Origin: JANYCG01 sp031431035
GTDB taxonomy: Bacteria; Pseudomonadota; Gammaproteobacteria; Burkholderiales; Burkholderiaceae_C
DNA: 6,363 bases
Reading direction: 5' to 3'
NCBI GenBank assembly: GCA_031431035.1
Contig: JANPCR010000261.1
Location: forward strand, 1-6,363
Shown here: piece after piece, positions 1 through 5,736 of the stretch
Layout: the number at the start of each line of letters is the position of its first letter
How positions within the stretch are numbered: the first letter of the stretch is position 1
Translations under genes and position numbers: made by a program
Notes under the pieces: model-generated
The model's input: the letters and a program-made list of their open reading frames with translations, nothing else
Databases searched by the model: none
Told to the model about the DNA's origin: nothing

Positions 1-406
1 CCCCCAGCGCCAGGGCAATCGCTGCCCGCATGCCGGCAATGTGCGGGGCAAGTTTGGGCGCCTGCGCAATGACTGTTGAGTCAATATTGCCGATCTCAAA
101 ACCTTTGGCACGCACCGAGCGGGCGGCTTCGGCCAATAAAACAGCCGAGTCTGCCCCTTTGAACTGCGCATCTGTGTCTGGAAAGTGCGAGCCAATATCG
201 CCCAAGGCCGCAGCACCCAGCAGGGCATCGGTGATGGCATGCAGCAAGGCATCAGCGTCGGAATGACCCAACAAACCTAAAGCGTAGGGAATGTGAACGC
301 CACCCAAAATCAGCTTGCGGCCTTCAACCAGGGCATGAATGTCCCAGCCTTCGCCAACGCGGGGCAGGCGCAACCCTGTTTGGGGGATTGGATCAAGGGT
401 AGTCAT
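1..406 (-). CDS. ispF: 2-C-methyl-D-erythritol 2,4-cyclodiphosphate synthase IspF (3' end outside window)
   Basis: IspF converts CDP-methylerythritol 2-phosphate to the cyclic diphosphate MEcPP, releasing CMP, in the cytosolic MEP pathway to isoprenoids. Reading from the ATG at 406, 135 codons are visible. They include the N-terminal G-E-G-W-D-I-H motif (Asp22 and His24, expected metal ligands), then G-H-S-D-A-D-A-L-L-H with the third ligand His56, then the family signature G-D-I-G-S-H-F-P-D-T-D at about residues 69-79, and the A-Q-A-P-K-L-x-P-H segment at 114-122. E. coli IspF is about 159 residues, so roughly the last 25 are missing beyond base 1. The start lies inside the 3' end of ispD (14-base overlap) and has no clear Shine-Dalgarno sequence, so translation is probably coupled to ispD. 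There are about 12 residues before the conserved R-V-G-E-G segment, a short extension relative to E. coli. Family assignment is very secure; the exact start is slightly less so. Confidence 0.96.
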   Translation of the reverse strand, partial: MTTLDPIPQTGLRLPRVGEGWDIHALVEGRKLILGGVHIPYALGLLGHSDADALLHAITDALLGAAALGDIGSHFPDTDAQFKGADSAVLLAEAARSVRAKGFEIGNIDSTVIAQAPKLAPHIAGMRAAIALALG

Positions 407-1226
407 AAGAAGTCAGTTTTAGGAGTTGGGCTGAGGGCGATGCGGCAATGGGCGTGGTGTCGATCAAGGAAACCCTTGAGTTGAGGCTGCGGCTGTGCAA
501 AACCGCTTCGGCCAACGCGAAGTCTTCTGGGTATGTCACTTTGAAATTTTGGGCACTTCCCATGACCAGCATCGGGTGCAAGCCCATGGCCTCCATGGCG
601 CTGGACTCATCGGTCACGCCGCTGCCCCCCACACGCAGCGCTTGGCGAAGCGGGCCAATGCGAAACATTTGGGGCGTTTGGGCCAGCCACTTGTCCGCGC
701 GGTCCAATGTGCCTGCCACACGCCCCTGCGCGGCGGACTTCAAGGTGTCAGCCAGCGGCAAAGCCAACAAGCCTCCCACTTCGTCGTTTTCGCAGGCGTC
801 AATCAACGCAATCACCAGCGCAGGTGTCACCAGGCAGCGGGCGGCATCGTGCACCAACACCCAGTCTTGCGGGTCGGCCCCTCGCGCAAGAAGCGAATCC
901 AGCCCGTTGCCAACACTGGCGGCGCGTGTGCTGCCACCGCATTTGGCCACCCTGAAACTGGCCGCACTGGCGGGTTTGGCACCGTCATCGTCAAAATAAT
1001 CGTCCTGCGGGGCGACCACGACCAAGACCTGAGCCAGCCGCGACACCCCAGCCAAAGCCTGCAAAGTGTGCCTCACCAGTGCCTGGCCTGCGATGGTTTG
1101 GTACTGTTTAGGTTGGGCCGTGGCTGCTCGGCTGCCCGATCCGGCGCATGGCACCAGCGCCCATAAACGCGTCGGCAAGGTTTGCGGCGCGGCAATGGCG
1201 GGGTCAATGGGTGGGGTTTGCGTCAT
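393..1226 (-). CDS. ispD: 2-C-methyl-D-erythritol 4-phosphate cytidylyltransferase IspD
   Basis: IspD joins MEP with CTP to give CDP-methylerythritol and pyrophosphate, the third step of the MEP pathway. The 277-residue product has the nucleotide-binding loop L-V-P-C-A-G-S-G-S-R at 24-33 followed by P-K-Q-Y at 39-42. By analogy with E. coli, Arg33 and Lys40 are the catalytic basic residues. The V-L-V-H-D-A-A-R block is at 123-130, the L-A-D-T-L-K block at 158-163, T-L-D-R at 173-176 and T-P-Q-M-F at 184-188. The segment F-K-V-T-Y-P-E-D-F-A-L-A-E is at 228-240. Two features are longer than the usual 230-240 residues: about 20 residues before the nucleotide-binding loop, and a tail of about 34 residues after the last conserved helix. 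The stop lies within the first codons of ispF, giving a 14-base overlap. The ATG at 1226 lacks a good Shine-Dalgarno sequence; an in-frame TTG codon at residue 17 is the main alternative start. Confidence 0.95.
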   Translation of the reverse strand: MTQTPPIDPAIAAPQTLPTRLWALVPCAGSGSRAATAQPKQYQTIAGQALVRHTLQALAGVSRLAQVLVVVAPQDDYFDDDGAKPASAASFRVAKCGGSTRAASVGNGLDSLLARGADPQDWVLVHDAARCLVTPALVIALIDACENDEVGGLLALPLADTLKSAAQGRVAGTLDRADKWLAQTPQMFRIGPLRQALRVGGSGVTDESSAMEAMGLHPMLVMGSAQNFKVTYPEDFALAEAVLHSRSLNSRVSLIDTTPIAASPSAQLLKLTSYDYP

Positions 1227-1250
1227 GAAGGCGGTGCGGCTGAAGGCTCT

Positions 1251-1278
1251 ATTCTAAAATCCAATGGTTTGCTGAAAA
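1251..1278 (-). promoter_or_regulatory. candidate sigma-70 promoter for ispD-ispF
   Basis: Reading the minus strand, a TTTTCA box (1273-1278) lies 16 bases before a TAGAAT box (1251-1256). They match the -35 and -10 consensus at 4 of 6 and 5 of 6 positions. The -10 is about 25 bases upstream of the ispD ATG, so the leader would be short (roughly 15-20 bases). This is a pattern match by eye only; AT-rich boxes arise by chance. Confidence 0.35.
1255..1260 (+). promoter_or_regulatory. candidate -10 box for a rightward transcript towards mfd
   Basis: TAAAAT matches the -10 consensus at 5 of 6 positions and sits in the context TTCTAAAAT, but no convincing -35 box lies 16-18 bases upstream. It overlaps the opposing ispD -10 candidate by two bases (1255-1256), so the two promoters would be back to back and could not be melted independently. 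If used, transcription would begin near 1267 and the mfd leader would be about 110 bases long, including the hairpin at 1294-1322. Weak evidence. Confidence 0.3.
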
Positions 1279-1293
1279 CGCCCCATTTTTGCC

Positions 1294-1326
1294 ACACCCC
1301 CGCCTTGACCGGCGCGGGGTGTTTTT
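1294..1326 (+). terminator. GC-rich hairpin plus T run in the mfd leader (possible attenuator)
   Basis: Bases 1294-1304 (ACACCCCCGCC) pair with 1311-1322 (GGCGCGGGGTGT), leaving a six-base loop TTGACC and one bulged C at 1315. Bases 1322-1326 are five Ts, the first of which pairs at the base of the stem. This is the form of a rightward rho-independent terminator. No rightward gene in the window ends here: the upstream genes run leftward, and mfd starts only about 50 bases downstream. It would therefore act on a leader or short RNA transcript, or it is a structural element of the divergent promoter region. The T run is short, so terminator strength is uncertain. The loop TTGACC also resembles a -35 box, although the matching -10 position (1328-1333, AATTGT) is poor. 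Confidence 0.5.
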
Positions 1327-1376
1327 CAATTGTGTCTCCAGACCCCAAATCGGCCCCAAAAGCCCACCCTTTTTTC

Positions 1377-4300
1377 ATGAATTTACCCAAGCTTGCCAAA
1401 GGCAAACGCTACACACTGCCGCGCCCGCCCGGTTCTGCCGACGCCCTGCTGTTGGCCCAGCTCGGTCAACGCGAAAAGCTGCTGCACCGCCAAGTCGCTA
1501 TCGTGGCCGCCAACGCGCTGGATGCGCAGCGCCTGATTGATGAAATGGCGTTTTTTGCCCCCGAATTGCGCTGTGCACTGTTTCCCGACTGGGAAACACT
1601 GCCTTACGACAGCTTTTCGCCGCACCAAGACCTGATTAGCGAACGATTGGCTACCCTGTGGCGTATTCAGCAACGCGACAAAGAAACCGGGGCCGATGTT
1701 GTGGTCATACCGGCCACCACCGCGCTGTACCGCGTGGCGCCCCCGAGTTTTTTGGCAGGCTACACCTTTGCGTTCAAAGTCAAGCAAAAGCTCGACGAAG
1801 CCAAACTCAAGGCCCAATTGACCTTGGCAGGCTACAGCCATGTCAACCAGGTCGTCAGCCCTGGCGAATATGCTGTGCGCGGCGGCTTAATTGACCTGTT
1901 CCCCATGGGCAGTGCCGTGCCGTACCGGGTTGATTTGTTTGACGACGAGATTGACAGCATTCGCACCTTTGACCCCGACAGCCAACGCAGCCTGTACCCC
2001 GTGCCCGAGGTTCGATTGCTGCCCGGGCGTGAATTCCCGATGGATGATGCCGCGCGTGCCAAATTCAGAAGCCGTTGGCGTGAGCTGCTTGAGGGCGACC
2101 CCACCCGCAGCCGCATTTACAAAGACATTGGCAACGGCGTTGCCACCGCAGGCATTGAATACTATTTGCCGCTGTTTTTTGAAGAAACAGCCACCGTGTT
2201 TGACTACCTGGGGCCTGACGCCACCGTGGTGCTGCACGGCGACCTGGAAGGCGCTTTTCAACGCTTTTGGCAAGACACCAAGGACCGCTACCGCATTGTG
2301 CAAACCGACCCTGAGCGCCCCGCGTTGCCGCCGGAAGCGCTTTTTTTAGGGGTTGAGCAGTTTTACGGGCTGGCCAATCAGTATGCGCAGTTGGCCATCA
2401 AACCCATGGTGGCACGCACCGAGGCCGAACCGCCAACCTCCGAGTTTGCCGAATTTGACTACCTGCCAGACCTGACCGTGGTGCGTGGCGCGGAAGACCC
2501 GCTGGCTCGATTGAAGGCACACGCCCGCACCGCGAGCGACCGTCGTCTGCAGCAACGCGTTTTGATTTTGGCTGAAAGTGATGGCCGACGCGCCAGCCTG
2601 CTGGACTTTTTGCATGCGTCCCAAGTCAACCCACCGTCTTTTGATTCGCTGGAAGATTTTTTAACCAGCGATGAGCCGATTGGCATTGCCACGTCGTCGT
2701 TGAACACGGGGTTTGTCTGGCTCGAAACCGCTGGCGCCGAAGGCGGCGGCGTTGATTTAGTCACCGAAACCGAGCTGTTTGCAGCCGGCCCCACCACCCG
2801 GCGCCGCAAAAAACAAGAACAGGTCAGCGACGTTGAAGCCCTGATCAAAGACCTGAGCGAGCTGAACCTGGGCGACCCCGTGGTTCACTCGGCCCACGGC
2901 ATTGGCCGTTACAAAGGCCTGGTGAATCTGGATTTGGGCAACAAGCTGGCCAACGGCGAGCCCGAAGTTCAGGAGTTTTTGCACCTGGAATACGCTGACA
3001 AAGCCACGCTGTACGTGCCAGTCAGCCAATTGCAACTGATTAGCCGGTACACCGGTGTCAGTGCTGACGAAGCGCCCCTGCACCGTCTGGGCAGCGGCCA
3101 GTGGGACAAAGCCAAACGCCGCGCAGCCGAACAAATCCGCGACAGCGCAGCTGAGTTGCTGAACATTTACGCGCGCCGCGCCGTGCGCGAGGGCCACGCT
3201 TTTCGCTATTCGCCCAATGATTACGAAACCTTTGCCAACGCCTTTGGTTTTGAAGAAACCGCTGACCAAAAGGCCGCCATTCACGCGGTGATTCAAGACA
3301 TGATCAGCCCACGGCCAATGGACAGGCTGATTTGCGGCGACGTGGGTTTTGGCAAAACCGAGGTCGCTTTGCGTGCCGCTTTCGTAGCCATCACAGGTGG
3401 CAAACAAGTAGCCTTTTTAGCACCCACCACGCTGTTGGCCGAGCAGCATTTCCAAACCCTGACCGACCGGTTTAGCAAGTGGCCGGTCAAGGTGGCCGAA
3501 GTCTCGCGATTTCGCTCGACGAAGGAAGTCAGCGTGTCACTCAAAGGCATTGCCGACGGCACCGTAGACATTGTGGTGGGCACCCACAAACTGTTGAGCG
3601 AATCGACCAAGTTCAAAGACCTGGGGCTCTTGATCATTGACGAAGAGCACCGCTTTGGCGTGCGCCACAAAGAGGCTATGAAGGCACTGCGTGCCGAGGT
3701 GGATGTGCTGACGCTGACTGCCACGCCGATTCCGCGAACTTTGGGCATGGCACTGGAAGGCTTGCGCGACCTAAGCGTGATTGCCACCGCGCCGCAACGC
3801 CGTCTGGCCATCAAAACCTTTGTGCGCACCGAAGGTAACGGCGTGATCCGCGAAGCCGTGTTGCGTGAGTTGAAACGCGGTGGCCAGGTCTACTTTTTGC
3901 ACAACGAGGTCGAAACCATTGAAAACCGCCGTGCCAAGCTCGAAGAACTGCTGCCCGAAGCGCGCATTGCCGTGGCCCACGGCCAAATGCCCGAGCGCCA
4001 GCTGGAAAGCGTGATGCGCGACTTTGTAGCCCAGCGCTACAACATGCTGTTGTGCTCCACCATCATTGAAACCGGCATTGACGTGCCCACCGCCAACACC
4101 ATTGTGATGAGCCGCGCCGACAAATTTGGCCTGGCTCAGTTGCACCAATTGCGCGGGCGCGTGGGCCGCAGCCACCACCAAGCCTATGCGTACCTGATGG
4201 TGCCCGACTTGGAGGGCCTGACCAAACAGGCCAGCCAGCGGCTTGACGCGATTCAGCAAATGGAAGAACTGGGCAGTGGCTTTTACCTGGCCATGCACGA

Positions 4301-4907
4301 CCTGGAAATTCGCGGTGCGGGCGAGGTGCTGGGCGAAAACCAGAGCGGCAACATGCTGGAAGTGGGTTTTCAGCTCTACAACGAGATGCTCGGCGAAGCC
4401 GTGCGCTGCCTCAAAGCCGGTATTGAGCCCGATTTGATGGCTCCCATGAACGCCACCACCGACATCAACCTGCACGCGCCGGCCTTGCTGCCAGACGACT
4501 ACTGCGGCGACGTTCACCTGCGCCTGTCGTTCTACAAAAAGCTGGCCACGGCCAAAAACGCTGACCAAATCGACGCGTTGCTGGAAGAAATCATCGACCG
4601 ATTCGGCAAGCTGCCGCCCCAAGCGCAAACCCTGATCGACGTTCACCGCTTGCGCGTCATCGCCAAACCCTACGGCGTGGTCAAAGTCGATGCCTCGCCG
4701 GCCCTGATCAGCATCACCTTCAAAAAAGATGCGCCAATCGAACCCATGCGCATCATTGAGCTGATTCAGAAAAACCGATACATCAAACTGGCAGGCAACG
4801 AAAAATTGCGCATTGAACTTTCGCTTCCCGAAGCCAAAGACCGCGCGCAGACGGTGCGGGATGTGTTGAAGCGGTTGGGGCAGCCGGTGGCGTCAGCTAC
4901 CGCATAG
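1377..4907 (+). CDS. mfd: transcription-repair coupling factor Mfd
   Basis: Mfd is a cytosolic DNA translocase that displaces RNA polymerase stalled at lesions and recruits UvrA for nucleotide excision repair. The 1176-residue product matches family size (E. coli 1148). In order, it has a UvrB-like N-terminal module with F-P-D-W-E-T-L-P-Y-D at about 69-78 and S-P-G-E-Y-A-V-R-G-G at 161-170. The segment where UvrB carries its Walker A shows no P-loop, as expected for Mfd. The CarD-like RNA polymerase interaction domain starts near G-D-P-V-V-H at 499. The motor has Walker A G-D-V-G-F-G-K-T at 654-661, D-E-E-H at 755-758, T-A-T at 781-783 and Q-L-R-G-R-V-G-R at 924-931. The C-terminal TRCF domain starts near 1029. 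The ATG at 1377 (M-N-L-P-K-L) was chosen because it begins at the conserved L-P-x-L-x-x-G-K-R-x-T-L-P-R-P segment recalled from relatives. In-frame upstream starts would overlap the hairpin region or ispD; GTG at 1332 is an alternative. No Shine-Dalgarno sequence is visible. No terminator follows the TAG stop, so read-through into vapB is possible. Confidence 0.97.
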   Translation: MNLPKLAKGKRYTLPRPPGSADALLLAQLGQREKLLHRQVAIVAANALDAQRLIDEMAFFAPELRCALFPDWETLPYDSFSPHQDLISERLATLWRIQQRDKETGADVVVIPATTALYRVAPPSFLAGYTFAFKVKQKLDEAKLKAQLTLAGYSHVNQVVSPGEYAVRGGLIDLFPMGSAVPYRVDLFDDEIDSIRTFDPDSQRSLYPVPEVRLLPGREFPMDDAARAKFRSRWRELLEGDPTRSRIYKDIGNGVATAGIEYYLPLFFEETATVFDYLGPDATVVLHGDLEGAFQRFWQDTKDRYRIVQTDPERPALPPEALFLGVEQFYGLANQYAQLAIKPMVARTEAEPPTSEFAEFDYLPDLTVVRGAEDPLARLKAHARTASDRRLQQRVLILAESDGRRASLLDFLHASQVNPPSFDSLEDFLTSDEPIGIATSSLNTGFVWLETAGAEGGGVDLVTETELFAAGPTTRRRKKQEQVSDVEALIKDLSELNLGDPVVHSAHGIGRYKGLVNLDLGNKLANGEPEVQEFLHLEYADKATLYVPVSQLQLISRYTGVSADEAPLHRLGSGQWDKAKRRAAEQIRDSAAELLNIYARRAVREGHAFRYSPNDYETFANAFGFEETADQKAAIHAVIQDMISPRPMDRLICGDVGFGKTEVALRAAFVAITGGKQVAFLAPTTLLAEQHFQTLTDRFSKWPVKVAEVSRFRSTKEVSVSLKGIADGTVDIVVGTHKLLSESTKFKDLGLLIIDEEHRFGVRHKEAMKALRAEVDVLTLTATPIPRTLGMALEGLRDLSVIATAPQRRLAIKTFVRTEGNGVIREAVLRELKRGGQVYFLHNEVETIENRRAKLEELLPEARIAVAHGQMPERQLESVMRDFVAQRYNMLLCSTIIETGIDVPTANTIVMSRADKFGLAQLHQLRGRVGRSHHQAYAYLMVPDLEGLTKQASQRLDAIQQMEELGSGFYLAMHDLEIRGAGEVLGENQSGNMLEVGFQLYNEMLGEAVRCLKAGIEPDLMAPMNATTDINLHAPALLPDDYCGDVHLRLSFYKKLATAKNADQIDALLEEIIDRFGKLPPQAQTLIDVHRLRVIAKPYGVVKVDASPALISITFKKDAPIEPMRIIELIQKNRYIKLAGNEKLRIELSLPEAKDRAQTVRDVLKRLGQPVASATA

Positions 4908-4918
4908 GCCTTGCCATA

Positions 4919-4930
4919 TGCTAAAATAGC
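4919..4930 (+). promoter_or_regulatory. candidate vapBC promoter (extended -10) with overlapping inverted repeat
   Basis: TGCTAAAAT at 4919-4927 fits the extended -10 pattern TGnTATAAT with one mismatch. This could compensate for the absence of a clear -35 box, since the DNA upstream is the end of mfd. The same bases form a small inverted repeat, GCTA-AAA-TAGC (4920-4930). Type II antitoxins of the AbrB/SpoVT class usually repress their own promoter with the toxin as co-repressor, so an operator overlapping the -10 would fit. A direct repeat CCACTG at 4930-4935 and 4942-4947 lies just downstream. The operator role is inferred only from position and symmetry. Confidence 0.45.
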
Positions 4931-4949
4931 CACTGTTTAACCCACTGCT

Positions 4950-4954
4950 GGAGG
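4950..4954 (+). promoter_or_regulatory. strong ribosome binding site of vapB
   Basis: GGAGG ends six bases before the ATG at 4961, a near-ideal Shine-Dalgarno match and spacing. It decides the vapB start in favour of 4961 over the internal ATG at 5033, which has no such site. It is the only strong Shine-Dalgarno sequence found at any start in the window. Confidence 0.8.
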
Positions 4955-4960
4955 ACTGGT

Positions 4961-5293
4961 ATGTCAAATTTTCCATCACCCATGACTCCGCAGGTTTCAG
5001 ATGTCGCTGCGCCTTTTTTGGTTGTCTCGCCGATGCGGCAGGTGCGCCTGTTTCGCAACGGTGCCAACCAAGCCGTGCGCATTCCCAAAGAGTTTGAATT
5101 GCCGGGCAAAGATGCAGTCATCTATCGTGAAGGCAACCGGCTGATCATCGAACCCATTCAGACCAAGCCTGAAAAAGGCACGGCCGCAGCCATGCTGTGG
5201 GCCCTGGAAGAGATTCGAAAGCTTGGCCCCAGTGACGACGAGTTTCCGGACGTGGATGAAGGCTTGCTGCCTCTGGACGACATCGTGTTATGA
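4961..5293 (+). CDS. vapB: VapB-type antitoxin (AbrB/SpoVT-AbrB fold)
   Basis: The 110-residue product is the antitoxin of a type II pair. It should bind and inhibit the VapC ribonuclease encoded next and repress the shared promoter. Residues 25-58 carry the family core, M-R-Q-V-R-L-F-R-N-G-A-N-Q-A-V-R-I-P-K-E-F-x-L-P-G, then I-Y-R-E-G-N-R-L-I-I-E-P. This is the swapped-hairpin AbrB-like DNA-binding domain. The acidic C-terminal third (many Asp and Glu from about 93 to 108) is the likely toxin-binding segment. Typical VapB antitoxins of this class are about 75-85 residues and begin at the equivalent of Met25. Here 24 extra residues, rich in Pro, Ser and Val, precede the core. The strong ribosome binding site at 4950-4954 supports the long form; the ATG at 5033 is the alternative start. 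The stop overlaps the vapC start by ATGA, indicating translational coupling. Confidence 0.88.
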   Translation: MSNFPSPMTPQVSDVAAPFLVVSPMRQVRLFRNGANQAVRIPKEFELPGKDAVIYREGNRLIIEPIQTKPEKGTAAAMLWALEEIRKLGPSDDEFPDVDEGLLPLDDIVL

Positions 5294-5736
5294 GCATTTT
5301 GCAGGGACTTGAAACTGACATCAGCCAAGCACGCTATTTGCTGGATACCAACATCATCAGTCACATGATGGCGGATGCCGACGGCTCGGTTGGCAAGCGT
5401 GCCCAAGAAATTCTGTTGAATCAGCCAGAAAGGCATCTGTGCACCAGCATCATCGTGCAATGTGAACTTGTCTATGGCCTAGCCAAGCGCCCATCAAAAA
5501 GACTGCAGCAAGCTTATGAATTTCAAATTGCCGGGTTGACTGTGTTGCCCCTGGATTCTCATGTCACGGCGTTCTACGGCCAACTGCGAGCCGAACTTGA
5601 AAAACTCGGACAGTCCATCGGACCCAATGACACTTTCATAGCTGCCCATGCCCTGGCGATTGGTGCGGTTTTGGTCACTGCTGATTCAGATTTCAACAGG
5701 GTGCCTGGCCTCAAATTAGAAAATTGGCATGATTGA
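5290..5736 (+). CDS. vapC: VapC-type toxin, PIN-domain ribonuclease
   Basis: The 148-residue product is a PIN-domain endoribonuclease; VapC toxins cleave tRNA or rRNA using a metal held by acidic residues. The visible acidic set is Asp19 in Y-L-L-D-T-N-I, Glu59 in Q-C-E-L-V-Y-G, Asp114 in G-P-N-D-T-F-I-A-A-H-A, and Asp132 plus Asp134 in V-T-A-D-S-D-F. The common C-terminal block R-V-P-G-L-K-L-E-N-W is at 137-146. All catalytic positions appear intact, so the toxin is probably active. The start is taken at the ATG overlapping the vapB stop (ATGA). It gives 15 residues before the first PIN strand, about 13 more than the shortest VapC proteins. Size is otherwise normal for the family. The target RNA cannot be told from sequence. 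The last eight bases are shared with the start of serB. Confidence 0.9.
   Translation: MSILQGLETDISQARYLLDTNIISHMMADADGSVGKRAQEILLNQPERHLCTSIIVQCELVYGLAKRPSKRLQQAYEFQIAGLTVLPLDSHVTAFYGQLRAELEKLGQSIGPNDTFIAAHALAIGAVLVTADSDFNRVPGLKLENWHD

Noticed and set aside
495..1166. Long plus-strand open frame opposite ispD (223 codons)
   Set aside because: Antisense shadow of ispD in GC-rich DNA, with Gln/His/Arg-rich composition and no recognisable domain. ispD itself has a full set of family motifs.
1182..1376. In-frame upstream extension of mfd, starting at an ATG at 1182 (65 more residues) or a GTG at 1332
   Set aside because: The 1182 start would overlap ispD and read through the divergent promoter and hairpin region. 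The extra residues look unlike any Mfd N-terminus, and the conserved start segment begins at 1377. GTG at 1332 is possible but unsupported by a ribosome binding site.
2757..3407. Minus-strand open frame inside mfd (216 codons)
   Set aside because: Same reasoning: the opposite strand encodes the conserved RNA polymerase interaction domain and Walker A of Mfd.
3465..3488. Inverted repeat GACCGG ... CCGGTC inside mfd
   Set aside because: Lies in conserved motor-domain coding sequence with a 12-base loop and no T run; most likely chance in GC-rich coding DNA.
3771..4646. Long minus-strand open frame inside mfd (291 codons)
   Set aside because: Rich in Val, His, Gln and Gly as expected for the complement of a GC-biased gene. 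No domain is recognisable, and it lies wholly within the Mfd motor and C-terminal regions.
4908..4960. Terminator after mfd
   Set aside because: No GC-rich stem followed by a T run is present. The only symmetric element is the short AT-rich repeat at 4920-4930, better read as promoter or operator.
4921..5121. Small minus-strand open frame opposite vapB (66 codons)
   Set aside because: No ribosome binding site or recognisable motif, and it is fully covered by the well-supported vapB gene and its promoter.
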